Positions 34,916 through 43,277 are shown, counted from the stretch's first letter. The stretch is 64,000 nt of DNA from Streptomyces sp. GS7 (GCF_009834125.1 NZ_CP047146.1:2659501-2723500); one strand, 5' to 3'. Translations and numbers: made by a program. The notes: generated by a model from the letters alone, not told the origin.

Positions 34916-35032
34916 CTACGCGACGGTGCCGCTTGGGCTGTTCGTCGTGGGGGCCGAACTCCCGTAGAGGGCGGAGGGGATGCAGGCGAGGAGCACGACG
35001 AGTGCCGCTCCAAAGAGTGTTTTCTTGATCAT
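34916..35032 (-). CDS. Small exported peptide (38 residues), candidate signal peptide for the adjacent SARP-TPR regulator
   Basis: The frame begins MIKKTLFGAALVVLLACIPS and ends with a polar Ser/Thr/Pro tail. That is a basic n-region, a hydrophobic core, and either a lipobox-like VLLAC or signal-peptidase site, leaving a mature piece of about 15-22 residues. Third positions are mostly G/C, as in real genes here. It follows the SARP-NTPase-TPR gene on the same strand, 43 bases after its stop. No clear ribosome site is present; a weak promoter (-35 TTGGAG, N18, -10 TCTACT) would give a leaderless mRNA. The family is unrecognised. Size, export signal and position match the peptides of TPR-type quorum-sensing pairs. 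Confidence 0.6.
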   Translation of the reverse strand: MIKKTLFGAALVVLLACIPSALYGSSAPTTNSPSGTVA

Positions 35033-35038
35033 GGCTGT

Positions 35039-35083
35039 AGTAGAACGCTTGACCTGGTGATGCTCCAAATTGACTTCAAGTCA
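35039..35083 (-). promoter_or_regulatory. Candidate promoter and operator of the small peptide gene
   Basis: On the minus strand TTGGAG (35068 to 35063) and TCTACT (35044 to 35039) are 18 bases apart. Just upstream is TGACTT-G-AAGTCA, a perfect 6-1-6 palindrome spanning the SARP stop codon (35071-35083). GTCAA recurs 21 bases apart in this segment, resembling the repeat spacing of SARP binding sites. All of this is suggestive only. Confidence 0.35.
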
Positions 35084-38000
35084 GTGAACGATTGTGGTAT
35101 GTCCCGCCGTTGTGTGCCCGGATCCTCGCCAGCGCATCGAGGCTCTTCCTCTTCTCCTCCGGGTCGTGGACCTCGCTGGCGAGGGTCACCGCCGCTTCGA
35201 GGTGTGCGAGCCCCGAGCGGAGGTTGCCCAGACCGGCCTCGGCGACGCCCAGGCAACGCATCGCCTGGGCCTGTTCGTGCGCCGCTCCGATGGTGCTGGC
35301 CAGGTCCAGTGCGCCGCGGTGGTGGACGACGGCCTCGTTGCTGCGTCCGGCGGCCTGGAAGGCTTCCCCGATACCGTTCAGGGCCAGGCACTCGTTCCTC
35401 CGGTCGCCCAGTTGCCGGAAGGAGAACAGCGCTTGGCGGTAGAGGTCCAGCGCCTTGTCCAGGTCGCCCGGGACCTCGAAGGCGGAGGCGAGGGTCAGTT
35501 GGATGACCGCCTGGTCCGAGCGGCTTCCGCCGGCCATGCTGATGTCCAGGGACCGCTGCAGCGTACGGAGGGCCGAGTCGCGGTCGCCCAGGGCCAGATG
35601 GAGGTCGGACAGGTTGTTCAGGGCCCGCGACTCCTCCTGGGAATCGCCCACCTCACGGAACCCCTTGAGGGCGTCCTCGAAGCACACCTTGGACGAGGCG
35701 TGCTGGCCGAGGAACAAGTGGGTGATCCCGAGGTTGTTCTGCGAGCGCGCGATCTGGAACCGGTCACCGAGGGCCCTGCGCAGCTCCAACACCGTGTGCT
35801 GCATGTCGAGTGCCGCTTCGAACTGCCCCCGATGCCAGTGGATCACTCCGAGCAGATGGATCGCCTCGACCTCCGCCGTGGTGTCTCCCGCGCCGCGGGC
35901 CAACGCCATGGCCTGGTGCGCGCGTTCGACGGCCTCCGGATACCGCCCGGAGTGAGCCAGTGTGGAGCCCAGGTCGATCAGCGCACGTGCCTCCGGCCGG
36001 GATTCGCCGGATGTCCGCCAGTACTCGACGGCGTGCCGGTGCATGCGCTCCGCTTCGGCCCAGTAGCCCTCGCTGTCGAGGAACCCCGCCAGTGCGTGGG
36101 CGAGCCGGGCGGCCGTGCGCGGGCGGCCATGGGTACGCGCATGGTGCTCGGCGGTGAACAGGGCGGTGCGCTCGGCCGCCAGCCAGCTCTTGGCCTCCTG
36201 GGCGCCGGACCAGGGAGGGATCGGGAACGGATCCGCGGCGTGCCGGATGCCGAGGCGATGGCGACGGGGGTAGATGAGCCGGTCGGCCCGGTCCGCCGCG
36301 TGGAGGTAGAAGTCGACGAGTCGGGCGACGCAGCGGTCGCGCTGGTCCGAGGTGTCCTCGGCGCGGGCGAGCGTGAGCGCGTACTCGCCGAGCAGGTCGT
36401 GGAAGCGGAACCGGTCCGGCGCCGGTTCCTGCAGGAGGTGCGAGTCGAGCAGCGCTTCCAGGACGCGTTCGGATGCGTGCGGTGGCAGTCCGGTGAGTGC
36501 GGTGGCGGCGTGGAGGCCGAACTCCTGGCCGAGATGGAGGCTGAGCGAGCGGAAGGCCGACTGCTGCTCGACGGTGAGCGCAACGTAGGACATCTCGAAG
36601 GTCCGGGCGATCTCCTCGTAGGAGTCGCGGAACTCACCGAGCCTGCCTTCTCCGCGCGACAGCCGCTGGATCAGGTGAGCGGTCGTCCACGACGGCCGGG
36701 AGGCCAGGCGTCCGGCGGCCAGTTCGAGGGCGAGCGGAAGCTGCCCGCACAGCCGCACGATCGTCGCGACATCGTGAGGGTCGCCGGCGCGCTCCGCTCC
36801 GACCAGCCGGACGAACAGCTCGGTCGCGTCGTCGACGGGGAGCACGTCGAGGACGATGGAGCGGATGCCGGGCAGTCCGGCGAGCCGGCGGCGGCTGGTG
36901 ATGATGATCAGCGAGGGCGAACTGCCCGGCAGCAGCGGGCGGAGCTGTTCGGGGCCGGCGGCGTCGTCCAGAATGATCAGGGCGCGGCGGGTGCTCAGCA
37001 TGGTGCGCCACAGCGAGCTGAGCTCCTCCAACTCCTGCGGGATGCCGGAGGCCGGCACGCCCAGGATGCGCAGCAGCGCGGTGAGCGCCGCCTCAGGGGC
37101 GAGCGGTGCCGCGCCGGGCGAGTGCGCCCGCAGGTCGAGCATCAGTTGGGCGTCGGGGAACCGCTTGCCGAGTCGGTGGGCCGCATGCAGGGCCAGCAGG
37201 GACTTGCCGACGCCCCCCATCCCGCTGATCGCCTGCAACGCGATCACACCCCCCTCGGACGAGGGCAGGTGAAGGAGCCCCATCTCGGCCTCGCGGCCGA
37301 CGAGTTCGGCGTGACTGGGGAGGTTGTTGGGCACCGGCCGGGCAGCCACCGGCCGCTTTCCGGTGAAGAGGCCGTCGACGGGCGTCCGGCGCAGAATGAG
37401 CCGGTGGAGGCGTGCCAGGCCCTCACCCGGGTCCGTGCCCAGCTCGGTACGGAGCCGGCGCCGGGCGGCCTCGTAGGCGCGCAGCGCATCGGCCTGACGT
37501 CCGCAACCGTAACTGGCCACCATCAGATGGCCGACGAGGGTCTCGTCGGTCGGGTGCCGCTCGACCAGGATGGTCAGTTCGGCGACGAGTTCGGCGAAGT
37601 GCCCCCTGCGCATCTCGATGTCGATGCGGTTCAGGGTCGCCGCGAGGTGCTGCTCGCCGAGCGCCGCCCGGGTGTTCTCCACCCACCAGCCCGTCAGCCC
37701 GGCGAGCGCCTCCCCCCGCCAGGTCGCGTCCGCCTCCTTCAACAGGGCCAGCGCCCGCTCGTCGTCGCCGCTGTCCGTCAGCGCCCGGGCCTGGCCGGCG
37801 AGGTGCTGGTAGCGGTGGTAGTCGACGCGTTCCGGCTCCACGTCGAGCGTGTAGGTGTGCGTGTGCTGTACGAGGTGGTCCTGACCGTCCGGACCGCGCA
37901 GCCTTCGGCGGATCCGGGCGGCGTAGGCATGGAGACTGACGCGCGGCTTGGCCGGCGGGTTGTCGTCCCACAAGCGGTGGATGAGCGCGTCCAGCGTGAC

Positions 38001-38123
38001 CGGCTGACCCGCGTCGATCGCCAGGGCGGCGAGGACCAGCCGTTCCTTCGCCGAGCCGAGCGGGTCACGGTGCCCGTCCGATCGCAGTTCCACCGAGCCC
38101 AGAATGAGGATGTCGAAGTCCAC
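35076..38123 (-). CDS. AfsR/SARP-type regulator with NTPase and TPR domains
   Basis: The 1015-residue protein has an N-terminal OmpR-like winged helix (FDILILGSVELRSDG to about residue 95, with AKERLVLAALAIDAGQPVTL), a bacterial transcriptional-activation domain (about 95-250), an NB-ARC NTPase with P-loop Lys307 in ISGMGGVGKSLLALHAAH and LIILDDAAG, a winged region, and about six TPR repeats from residue 660 to the end (such as SQNNLGITHLFLGQHASSKV). This is the full AfsR architecture. The GTG start was chosen because VDFDILILG is the usual beginning. TPR-NTPase regulators need a ligand, and the small exported peptide downstream is a candidate. Confidence 0.94.
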   Translation of the reverse strand: MDFDILILGSVELRSDGHRDPLGSAKERLVLAALAIDAGQPVTLDALIHRLWDDNPPAKPRVSLHAYAARIRRRLRGPDGQDHLVQHTHTYTLDVEPERVDYHRYQHLAGQARALTDSGDDERALALLKEADATWRGEALAGLTGWWVENTRAALGEQHLAATLNRIDIEMRRGHFAELVAELTILVERHPTDETLVGHLMVASYGCGRQADALRAYEAARRRLRTELGTDPGEGLARLHRLILRRTPVDGLFTGKRPVAARPVPNNLPSHAELVGREAEMGLLHLPSSEGGVIALQAISGMGGVGKSLLALHAAHRLGKRFPDAQLMLDLRAHSPGAAPLAPEAALTALLRILGVPASGIPQELEELSSLWRTMLSTRRALIILDDAAGPEQLRPLLPGSSPSLIIITSRRRLAGLPGIRSIVLDVLPVDDATELFVRLVGAERAGDPHDVATIVRLCGQLPLALELAAGRLASRPSWTTAHLIQRLSRGEGRLGEFRDSYEEIARTFEMSYVALTVEQQSAFRSLSLHLGQEFGLHAATALTGLPPHASERVLEALLDSHLLQEPAPDRFRFHDLLGEYALTLARAEDTSDQRDRCVARLVDFYLHAADRADRLIYPRRHRLGIRHAADPFPIPPWSGAQEAKSWLAAERTALFTAEHHARTHGRPRTAARLAHALAGFLDSEGYWAEAERMHRHAVEYWRTSGESRPEARALIDLGSTLAHSGRYPEAVERAHQAMALARGAGDTTAEVEAIHLLGVIHWHRGQFEAALDMQHTVLELRRALGDRFQIARSQNNLGITHLFLGQHASSKVCFEDALKGFREVGDSQEESRALNNLSDLHLALGDRDSALRTLQRSLDISMAGGSRSDQAVIQLTLASAFEVPGDLDKALDLYRQALFSFRQLGDRRNECLALNGIGEAFQAAGRSNEAVVHHRGALDLASTIGAAHEQAQAMRCLGVAEAGLGNLRSGLAHLEAAVTLASEVHDPEEKRKSLDALARIRAHNGGTYHNRSLT

Positions 38124-38349
38124 CAGCGCCCCCCAATCGCCGGTCGCTCCCCGCTCGCTGTGCACCAAAGAATGACACGGCGTCACCTGAGCCGCCAGGC
38201 CGCCTCATGCGTCGGCGGGCAATCGTCCCGGCGCTCCGCCTCGTGCACGGACCGGCCTAAATCGAACGCGATACGGGTACGCCTCACCTGACCGAGTGAG
38301 TGGGCGAGACCCGGCGCTCCGCCGCGCGGACGGGAGGAAGGCGGCCGAC
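38124..38349. promoter_or_regulatory. Shared promoter region of two divergent NTPase-TPR genes
   Basis: The 226 bases hold the promoters of the SARP-type gene and the second NTPase gene. TCACCTGA occurs twice in the same orientation (38183-38190 and 38284-38291). No -10/-35 pair stands out. The first copy lies inside the region upstream of the chosen SARP start, which could alternatively begin at 38186. Confidence 0.35.
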
Positions 38350-40809
38350 GTGGACCCGGTGACCGTTCAGGAGCTGTTCTCCGCTCTGACCGCTGCCGCC
38401 GGGGATCGGACATGGCAGGAACTGGCCGGGCTGGTCCACGCGTCGGGGCCGCGCCCCGCGCCCGCGGACCCCGTACCGGACGGCCCCGGCGCGCTGTCCC
38501 GCTTGGTCGCGGTGGCGCGGGCGGCCCCCGGCGACCCCGACCGCATCCACGCTCTCGCCCAGCGCCTGGCGGAGGAATCCTGGTCCCGTCCACCGCTCGC
38601 TCGGGATCTTCGAGCGTGGCTTGCGCGGACCGGAGCGTCCGTATCCTTCGACGCCGTGAACACCATCGGCGGATCCGCGCGGCTCACCGGACCCACCCTG
38701 CAATCACGTGAGGTGCACGGCGGGGTCCACTTCCATCAGGTCACCGCGCCGCCCGCGCCGGGCCGATTACCCGTCCCTCGTCAACTCCTGCCCGGACCAC
38801 CGCACTTCACCGGCCGTGAAGGCGACCTCACGGCACTGGACGCGTTGTTGACGGAGAAGCGCCGGGCCGGCACCGGCACCCCGCTCGTCGTGGTGGTGAG
38901 CGGCTCCGCGGGAATCGGGAAGACCGCGCTGACCTCCCGGTGGCTGGGCGGCCTCAGCGAGGCCGGCGCGTTCCCCGACGGGCAGTTGTACGTGGACCTC
39001 CGCGGACACTCGCAGGACCGCCCCGCGCGGCCCGGCGAAGTGCTGGGCCAGTTCCTGCGCGCCTACGGGATCGACCGGATCCCGGCCGAGCTGGCCGAAC
39101 AAGCGGCGCTGTGGCGCTCCGCCACCGCTGGACTCCGGGTCGCCGTCATGCTGGACAACGCGCTGAGCGCCGCCCAGGTGCGTCCCCTGCTCACCGGCGC
39201 GGCCGGCAGCCTGGTCGTGGTCACCAGCCGGCGGCGGCTGACCAGCCTCGGCGTCGACGGCGCCGCCTTCCACCAGCTCGGCCTGCTGGCAGGTCCCTCC
39301 GCCGTGGAACTGCTGGCCCGAAGGATCGGCGCCCACCGGGTCGACAGGGAACGGGCCGAGGCCCGCGAAGTGGCGGCCCTGTGCGCCGGATTGCCGCTCG
39401 CCCTGTGCCTGGCCGGCGCTCGGCTGGCCGCCCGTCCCCAGCAGTCCCTGGCGGCGATGGCCGGGGTCCTCGGCGAGGACGGAGGAGCCCTGGCGGCGCT
39501 GCGCGCCGAAGGAGAACGGGCGGTGCGCACCGTACTGGACGAGTCCTACCGGTCCCTGCCTCCCGATGCCGCTCGGGCTTATCGATGCCTGGGGCCGGCG
39601 CCGGTCGGCACGTTCGACAAGGGCGTCGCCGCGGTTGCCTGCGGACTCACGCCCGCCGAAATCGGGCCGCTCCTCGACGAGTTGATCGAGACCAACCTCG
39701 TCGAGGACCTGCCGCCGGACCGCATCGACGGCGCCGAGCGGTTCCGCCTGCACGACCTGGTCCGCGCGCACGCGAACGAGACCGCCGCCCGCCAGGACGC
39801 GCCGGGCGACCGGCAGGCCGTCGTACGCCGGATCACCGACCTCTACCTGGCCAGGGCGACGGCAGCCGAGGCGCTGCTCACCCCGAGCCACCGCAGACTC
39901 CGCCGTACGTACGCGTACGAACCGACGCCGTCGCCCGTGTTCGTCGACGACGGCGCGGCGTTGGACTGGCTGGACTCCGAACGCTCGCACCTCATGGCCA
40001 TGGTGCGCATCGCGGCGGAGGCGGGCTGGCACGCGACCGCCTGGCAACTGGTCGACGGGATGTTCCCCCTGTTCCTGCGGCTGCGGCCGTACGACCTGTG
40101 GATCGAGGCACACGAGATCGGGCTGGCCGCGGCACGCCGGGACGGTGACCGCGAGGGCGAGAGCCGGATGCTCACCTCGGGCGGGGTCGGGCTTCGGGGA
40201 GCCGGACACCACGACACCGCCGCGGAGTGGTTCGCCCAGGCACTCCGCGGCGCACAACAGGACGGTGACCGCCGCGCGCAGGCCCAGGCGCTGCACGGAC
40301 TGGGCCAGTCGCACCTGCTCGCCGGCCGATGGGAGTCCGCGGCCTCCCACCTCACCCGCGCACTCGCCCTGCGCGAGGAGATCGGCCAGCACCGCGGAGC
40401 CGCGCTCACCCGCCTCTCCCTCGGCGATCTGGCACTGGCCGAGGGCCGCCCCGCAGCGGCGATCGACCCGCTGACCCGCGCACGCGAGGAACTCCTCGCC
40501 CTGCGCGACCCCTACGACGCGGCGCGGGCGCTCGCCCTGCTCGGCCGTGCCCACGCCCGGGCATCCGGTGACCACGACCGCGCCGCGGAACTGCTCGACC
40601 AGGCACTCGGCGAGTTCACCACGACCGGTTCGGTCCACTGGCAGGCCCGGGTATGGGAGTTTCTCGGGCAGACCGCCGAGGAACGCGGAGACGCCTCCCG
40701 GGCCAGGGACTGCTATCAGCAGTCCCTGGCCCTCTACGAGCCCGTCAGCGAGCGCGACGCCCGGCGACTGCGGGCCCGATTACCCGCCCCCGGCACGGAT
40801 CCCGGTTGA
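38350..40809 (+). CDS. STAND-type NTPase with TPR repeats and two TTA codons
   Basis: The 819-residue protein has a small helical N-terminal domain (about 1-105) of unknown type and a linker with REVHGGVHFHQV (about 120-131), a motif often seen before NTPase domains in actinobacterial STAND proteins. An NB-ARC-like NTPase follows (Lys191 in VSGSAGIGKTALTSRW, VAVMLDNALSAAQVRPLL, VVVTSRRRL), then a winged helix and TPR repeats from about 600. No SARP DNA-binding domain is present. Codons 140 and 811 are TTA, so expression probably needs bldA. It is divergent from the SARP gene. Its role may be signalling or defence; neither is shown. Confidence 0.88.
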   Translation: MDPVTVQELFSALTAAAGDRTWQELAGLVHASGPRPAPADPVPDGPGALSRLVAVARAAPGDPDRIHALAQRLAEESWSRPPLARDLRAWLARTGASVSFDAVNTIGGSARLTGPTLQSREVHGGVHFHQVTAPPAPGRLPVPRQLLPGPPHFTGREGDLTALDALLTEKRRAGTGTPLVVVVSGSAGIGKTALTSRWLGGLSEAGAFPDGQLYVDLRGHSQDRPARPGEVLGQFLRAYGIDRIPAELAEQAALWRSATAGLRVAVMLDNALSAAQVRPLLTGAAGSLVVVTSRRRLTSLGVDGAAFHQLGLLAGPSAVELLARRIGAHRVDRERAEAREVAALCAGLPLALCLAGARLAARPQQSLAAMAGVLGEDGGALAALRAEGERAVRTVLDESYRSLPPDAARAYRCLGPAPVGTFDKGVAAVACGLTPAEIGPLLDELIETNLVEDLPPDRIDGAERFRLHDLVRAHANETAARQDAPGDRQAVVRRITDLYLARATAAEALLTPSHRRLRRTYAYEPTPSPVFVDDGAALDWLDSERSHLMAMVRIAAEAGWHATAWQLVDGMFPLFLRLRPYDLWIEAHEIGLAAARRDGDREGESRMLTSGGVGLRGAGHHDTAAEWFAQALRGAQQDGDRRAQAQALHGLGQSHLLAGRWESAASHLTRALALREEIGQHRGAALTRLSLGDLALAEGRPAAAIDPLTRAREELLALRDPYDAARALALLGRAHARASGDHDRAAELLDQALGEFTTTGSVHWQARVWEFLGQTAEERGDASRARDCYQQSLALYEPVSERDARRLRARLPAPGTDPG

Positions 40810-41238
40810 CGAGGCCGTGAACCGGTACGTCCTTCCCGCGCACACGAACACCGCGGACGCCAGCATCTCCAGCGGCAGCAACGCCACCACCCACATGTGG
40901 AGCAGCGAAGCGAGCGGCACGGGGTCCCACCCGCGAGCCGTCCGGCCGTCGCCGACCGCCGTCACGGCGCGGACGCCGGTCCGGGCGACCGCGACGCACC
41001 GCGAACCGCCGGCACGCAGCAGCACGAACAGAGCGCCCGGGTAGCGGCGCAGCAGCCACCTCGCCCGCTCGGCGCCCCCACTTCCGTACAGCACATCGGC
41101 GCACTGCCGCGCCGTCTCGTCGGCACAGGTGTCCAGATCGACCCCGAGGCAGTCGTGGCTCGGGACGATCACCGCGGTGCGGCAGCCGACGAGCAGCAGA
41201 CCGCTTGCCGGGCCTGCCTCACCCCTCACCGCGAGCAC
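40780..41238 (-). CDS. Hypothetical small protein with one membrane helix
   Basis: The frame encodes about 152 residues from a GTG behind GGGGGTG. It contains six cysteines scattered in a soluble N-terminal part (DCLGVDLDTCADETARQCAD) and one strong hydrophobic stretch near the end (LHMWVVALLPLEMLASAVFV). It overlaps the end of the STAND gene on the other strand by 30 bases and the end of the GT-B-like gene by 20. The family is not recognised. Its translation in phase with normal GC3 and the overlap with the upstream stop suggest a real operon member, but support is modest. Confidence 0.5.
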   Translation of the reverse strand: MLAVRGEAGPASGLLLVGCRTAVIVPSHDCLGVDLDTCADETARQCADVLYGSGGAERARWLLRRYPGALFVLLRAGGSRCVAVARTGVRAVTAVGDGRTARGWDPVPLASLLHMWVVALLPLEMLASAVFVCAGRTYRFTASSTGIRAGGG

Positions 41239-42520
41239 GCCCGCACCCCCTGTGACCTTTGTGATGACGGCCGTTGCCCCTCCGGTGCAGCGCGCGCCCA
41301 CCCCGCGCTCCGACGAGTGGGCCCGGTGGCGGCAGCACTTCGGTGACCGGGTCGTACGCGGGCTGGCCGATGCCGAGGAGCCGGTACATGAGCCGCCGCA
41401 TGTTCCGGTTGAAACGGCCCGGTTCCGAGGAGATGCGTGCGGCGATCCGCGCGTACTCCTGCGCCGGGTACTCGGCGGCCGCGTAGGCGAGTTGCTCCGT
41501 GAGGGGATGCGCCGGCGACAGCGCGGGGGCGGCGAGCGCCAGCGAGGCTCCGGGCGATTCCGGGTTGACGTCGCGCTCGGGGAACCTGGCGAGCAGGATC
41601 GCGGCCCTGGTCATCGTGGCGTACAGCGTGACCGAACCGTGGTCACCGATCACGCAGTCCGACGCGATCAGCGGCGGACGCCAGTCCACCTCCTGCGGAA
41701 GCACCGTGATGCCGAAGCGCCGGCACGCCGCCAGCCAGGCCCGCACCTGCCAGCCGCCGTGCCCCGCCCAGACGTTCGGGTGCACCAGAATCGCCGTGCG
41801 GTAGAGGTGGCGCGGCAGCTCGGCCACCAGCCGGGGGAGCAGCGCATCGAGCCGGTTGAAGGACGAGCCCGGCCCCCAGGTCGAGGTGATGAGCACCAGC
41901 TTCTGGCCGGCCCGCAGCCCAAGGGCGTTGCGGTACCGCTCCCGAAGCGACAGGCTTGCCGCGATCCGGTCGTAGCAGGCATCGCCCACCACCTCCGCGA
42001 CCGGCAGGGCTTCGGGACAGGAACGCTCCAGTTGCGTCAGCTCGTCACGGTGCGCCAGCCCGAACGCCTTCGGCACGACCTTGCCGTCCCACATCAGATA
42101 CTTGCGCCCCAGGCCGCCCACGCTCCGCGCACTCCCCGGCAGGTCGTCCGCCACACGGGACAGCTTCGTGTGTCCGGCGCCGTGCGGCAGGCGGATCAGC
42201 GGCGCGCGCACCCGCTCGGTTCCCTGGGAGCCGGCGGCCAGCGCGAGATCGAACTCGGTGCGCACCGCTTCCTCCCAGGGCAGCACGGTCGCCCCAAGAG
42301 ACCTCAGCAGCCGGTCCGCTCCGCTGTTGAACGCGTGCGGGGCGAGGGTGAACGCCACCTGCACCCGCAGATCGGATTCCAGCAGCGGCAGCAGATCGCA
42401 CAGCCGCTTCCCGTACACCTCGGTGTGAACGATGAAAAGGATCTTCTTGCACCCGGGCAGTGTCAACCACTGGCCGGGGTCCCTCCGCAAGGCCCCCGTG
42501 GGCCCGATGACGGTAGACAT
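41219..42520 (-). CDS. GT-B/UDP-GlcNAc-2-epimerase-like protein of unknown function
   Basis: The 433-residue protein starts with a Rossmann-like KKILFIVHTEVYGKRLCDLL and DLRVQVAFTLAPHAF. It has IRLPHGAGHTKLSRV, LVLITSTWGPGSSFNRLD and YRTAILVHPNVWAGHGGWQV, and then IASDCVIGDHGSVTLYATM. The last pattern matches the nucleotide-sugar or CDP-glycerol-binding C-domain of GT-B and epimerase-like proteins (D-x-G-S). Similar proteins in streptomycetes are often misnamed 'translation initiation factor 2'. Catalysis is not proven. The ATG was chosen with TGGGGGAAC upstream. It is probably co-transcribed with the small membrane protein. Confidence 0.75.
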   Translation of the reverse strand: MSTVIGPTGALRRDPGQWLTLPGCKKILFIVHTEVYGKRLCDLLPLLESDLRVQVAFTLAPHAFNSGADRLLRSLGATVLPWEEAVRTEFDLALAAGSQGTERVRAPLIRLPHGAGHTKLSRVADDLPGSARSVGGLGRKYLMWDGKVVPKAFGLAHRDELTQLERSCPEALPVAEVVGDACYDRIAASLSLRERYRNALGLRAGQKLVLITSTWGPGSSFNRLDALLPRLVAELPRHLYRTAILVHPNVWAGHGGWQVRAWLAACRRFGITVLPQEVDWRPPLIASDCVIGDHGSVTLYATMTRAAILLARFPERDVNPESPGASLALAAPALSPAHPLTEQLAYAAAEYPAQEYARIAARISSEPGRFNRNMRRLMYRLLGIGQPAYDPVTEVLPPPGPLVGARGGRALHRRGNGRHHKGHRGCGRARGEG

Positions 42521-42765
42521 GTTCCCCCAGTCGTCATGTTCGGGTCTGTCCACCGTGGCGTGCCCCGCGCGCCGGACGAAAGGCTTGCCAGGGGCTGGAC
42601 GAATCCTTGCAGTGCACGTCGGGGCCTACGTGCCGGAGGAGGACGGAGCGGGCGACCGCCGTGATCGGCACCACACCGGGGGCCGGCGGTCACACGGGGT
42701 CCCCGGCCGGGTCCGGAGAACCACCGAGCGAGGGGAACCCGCCACGGAGAAGTCATGGAAACGAC

Positions 42766-42795
42766 AAAAGACCCCAGAACGGAAGATCTGGGGTC
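42766..42795 (-). terminator. Rho-independent terminator of the tRNA-Leu transcript
   Basis: On the minus strand GACCCCAGA, an eight-base loop and TCTGGGGTC are followed by TTTT. It begins 13 bases after the tRNA 3' CCA. It is a classical intrinsic terminator. Confidence 0.88.
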
Positions 42796-42807
42796 CTGAT
42801 TGCCTTG

Positions 42808-42895
42808 TGGTGTCCGAGGGGGGACTTGAACCCCCACGCCCGATAAAGGGCACTAGCACCTCAAGCTAGCGCGTCTGCCATTCCGCCACCCGGAC
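42808..42895 (-). tRNA. tRNA-Leu (anticodon GAG)
   Basis: The minus strand folds as a type II tRNA. The acceptor stem GTCCGGG pairs with CTCGGAC, the D arm contains GGCGGAATGGCAGACGC, and the anticodon stem GCTAG...CTAG has loop CTTGAGG (anticodon GAG). The long variable arm TGCCCTTTATCGGGC and the T arm GTGGGGGTTCAAGTCCCCC complete it. Discriminator A73 and an encoded CCA are present. It reads CUC/CUU leucine codons. It separates the accessory-looking regulatory region from the conserved chaplin/mshC side. Confidence 0.97.
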
Positions 42896-43123
42896 CAGGT
42901 GTCTGTCGTTTCGGCTCCGGGCCGTTCCGACGAGGAAAACAATAGCAAACGTTCAGGGGTGGTCGATCACCCGCGGGTTCGGGCGGCCGCGGGGCTGTGA
43001 CCAGGGCATGTCGGGAGTATTGCGGCCTTGGGCGGAGCCGGTGCGGGGTGGAGGATGGCGGTGGACCCCCGCCGCGGCGGGCGCCCCCGGGCGCCCCGCG
43101 GCCGTGAACCAAGAGGAGGCAGT

Positions 43124-43204
43124 GTGAGCGAGCTCCGCGAGCGAACCATGGGAAGGTGCGAGCCCCGCGAATGCGGGTCCGAGCGAAGCGAGGTTTCAGC
43201 ATGA
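43124..43204 (+). CDS. Minicistron 1 (26 codons) in the leader of the M20 gene
   Basis: GTG with AAGAGGAGGCA upstream opens a 26-residue frame beginning SELRERT and rich in Arg, Glu and Cys (RCEPRECGSERSE). Its TGA overlaps the ATG of the second copy. It may be a translational coupler rather than a functional peptide. Confidence 0.4.
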   Translation: MSELRERTMGRCEPRECGSERSEVSA

Positions 43205-43277
43205 GCGAGCTCCGCGAGCGAACCATGGAGAGGTGCGAGCCCCGCGAATGCGGGTCCGAGCGAAGCGAGGTTCCGGC
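43124..43277 (+). repeat. Tandem duplication of a 77-base unit
   Basis: Two copies (43124-43200 and 43201-43277) differ at only a few positions. Each contains GAGCGAGCTCCGCGAGCG, a CCCGC-GAAT-GCGGG hairpin and CGAGCGAAGCGAGG. A third partial start (ATGAGCGAG) opens the following M20 gene. The unit length of 77 shifts the frame so that each stop overlaps the next start. Confidence 0.9.

Noticed and set aside
35094..38291. 1065-codon plus-strand frame opposite the SARP-type regulator
   Set aside because: The minus strand encodes a full AfsR-type protein with P-loop and TPRs; the plus frame has no recognisable motif.
41219..42520. Translation initiation factor 2, a name often given to similar proteins
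   Set aside because: There is no GTP-binding G-domain or IF2 architecture (about 1000 residues); the sequence is GT-B/epimerase-like.
42808..42840. tRNA 3' end as an integrative-element attachment site
   Set aside because: No second copy of the tRNA 3' sequence and no integrase gene were found in the window.
43124..43277. CRISPR array
   Set aside because: Only two adjacent 77-base copies without spacers, and no cas genes; it is a tandem duplication with coding phase.
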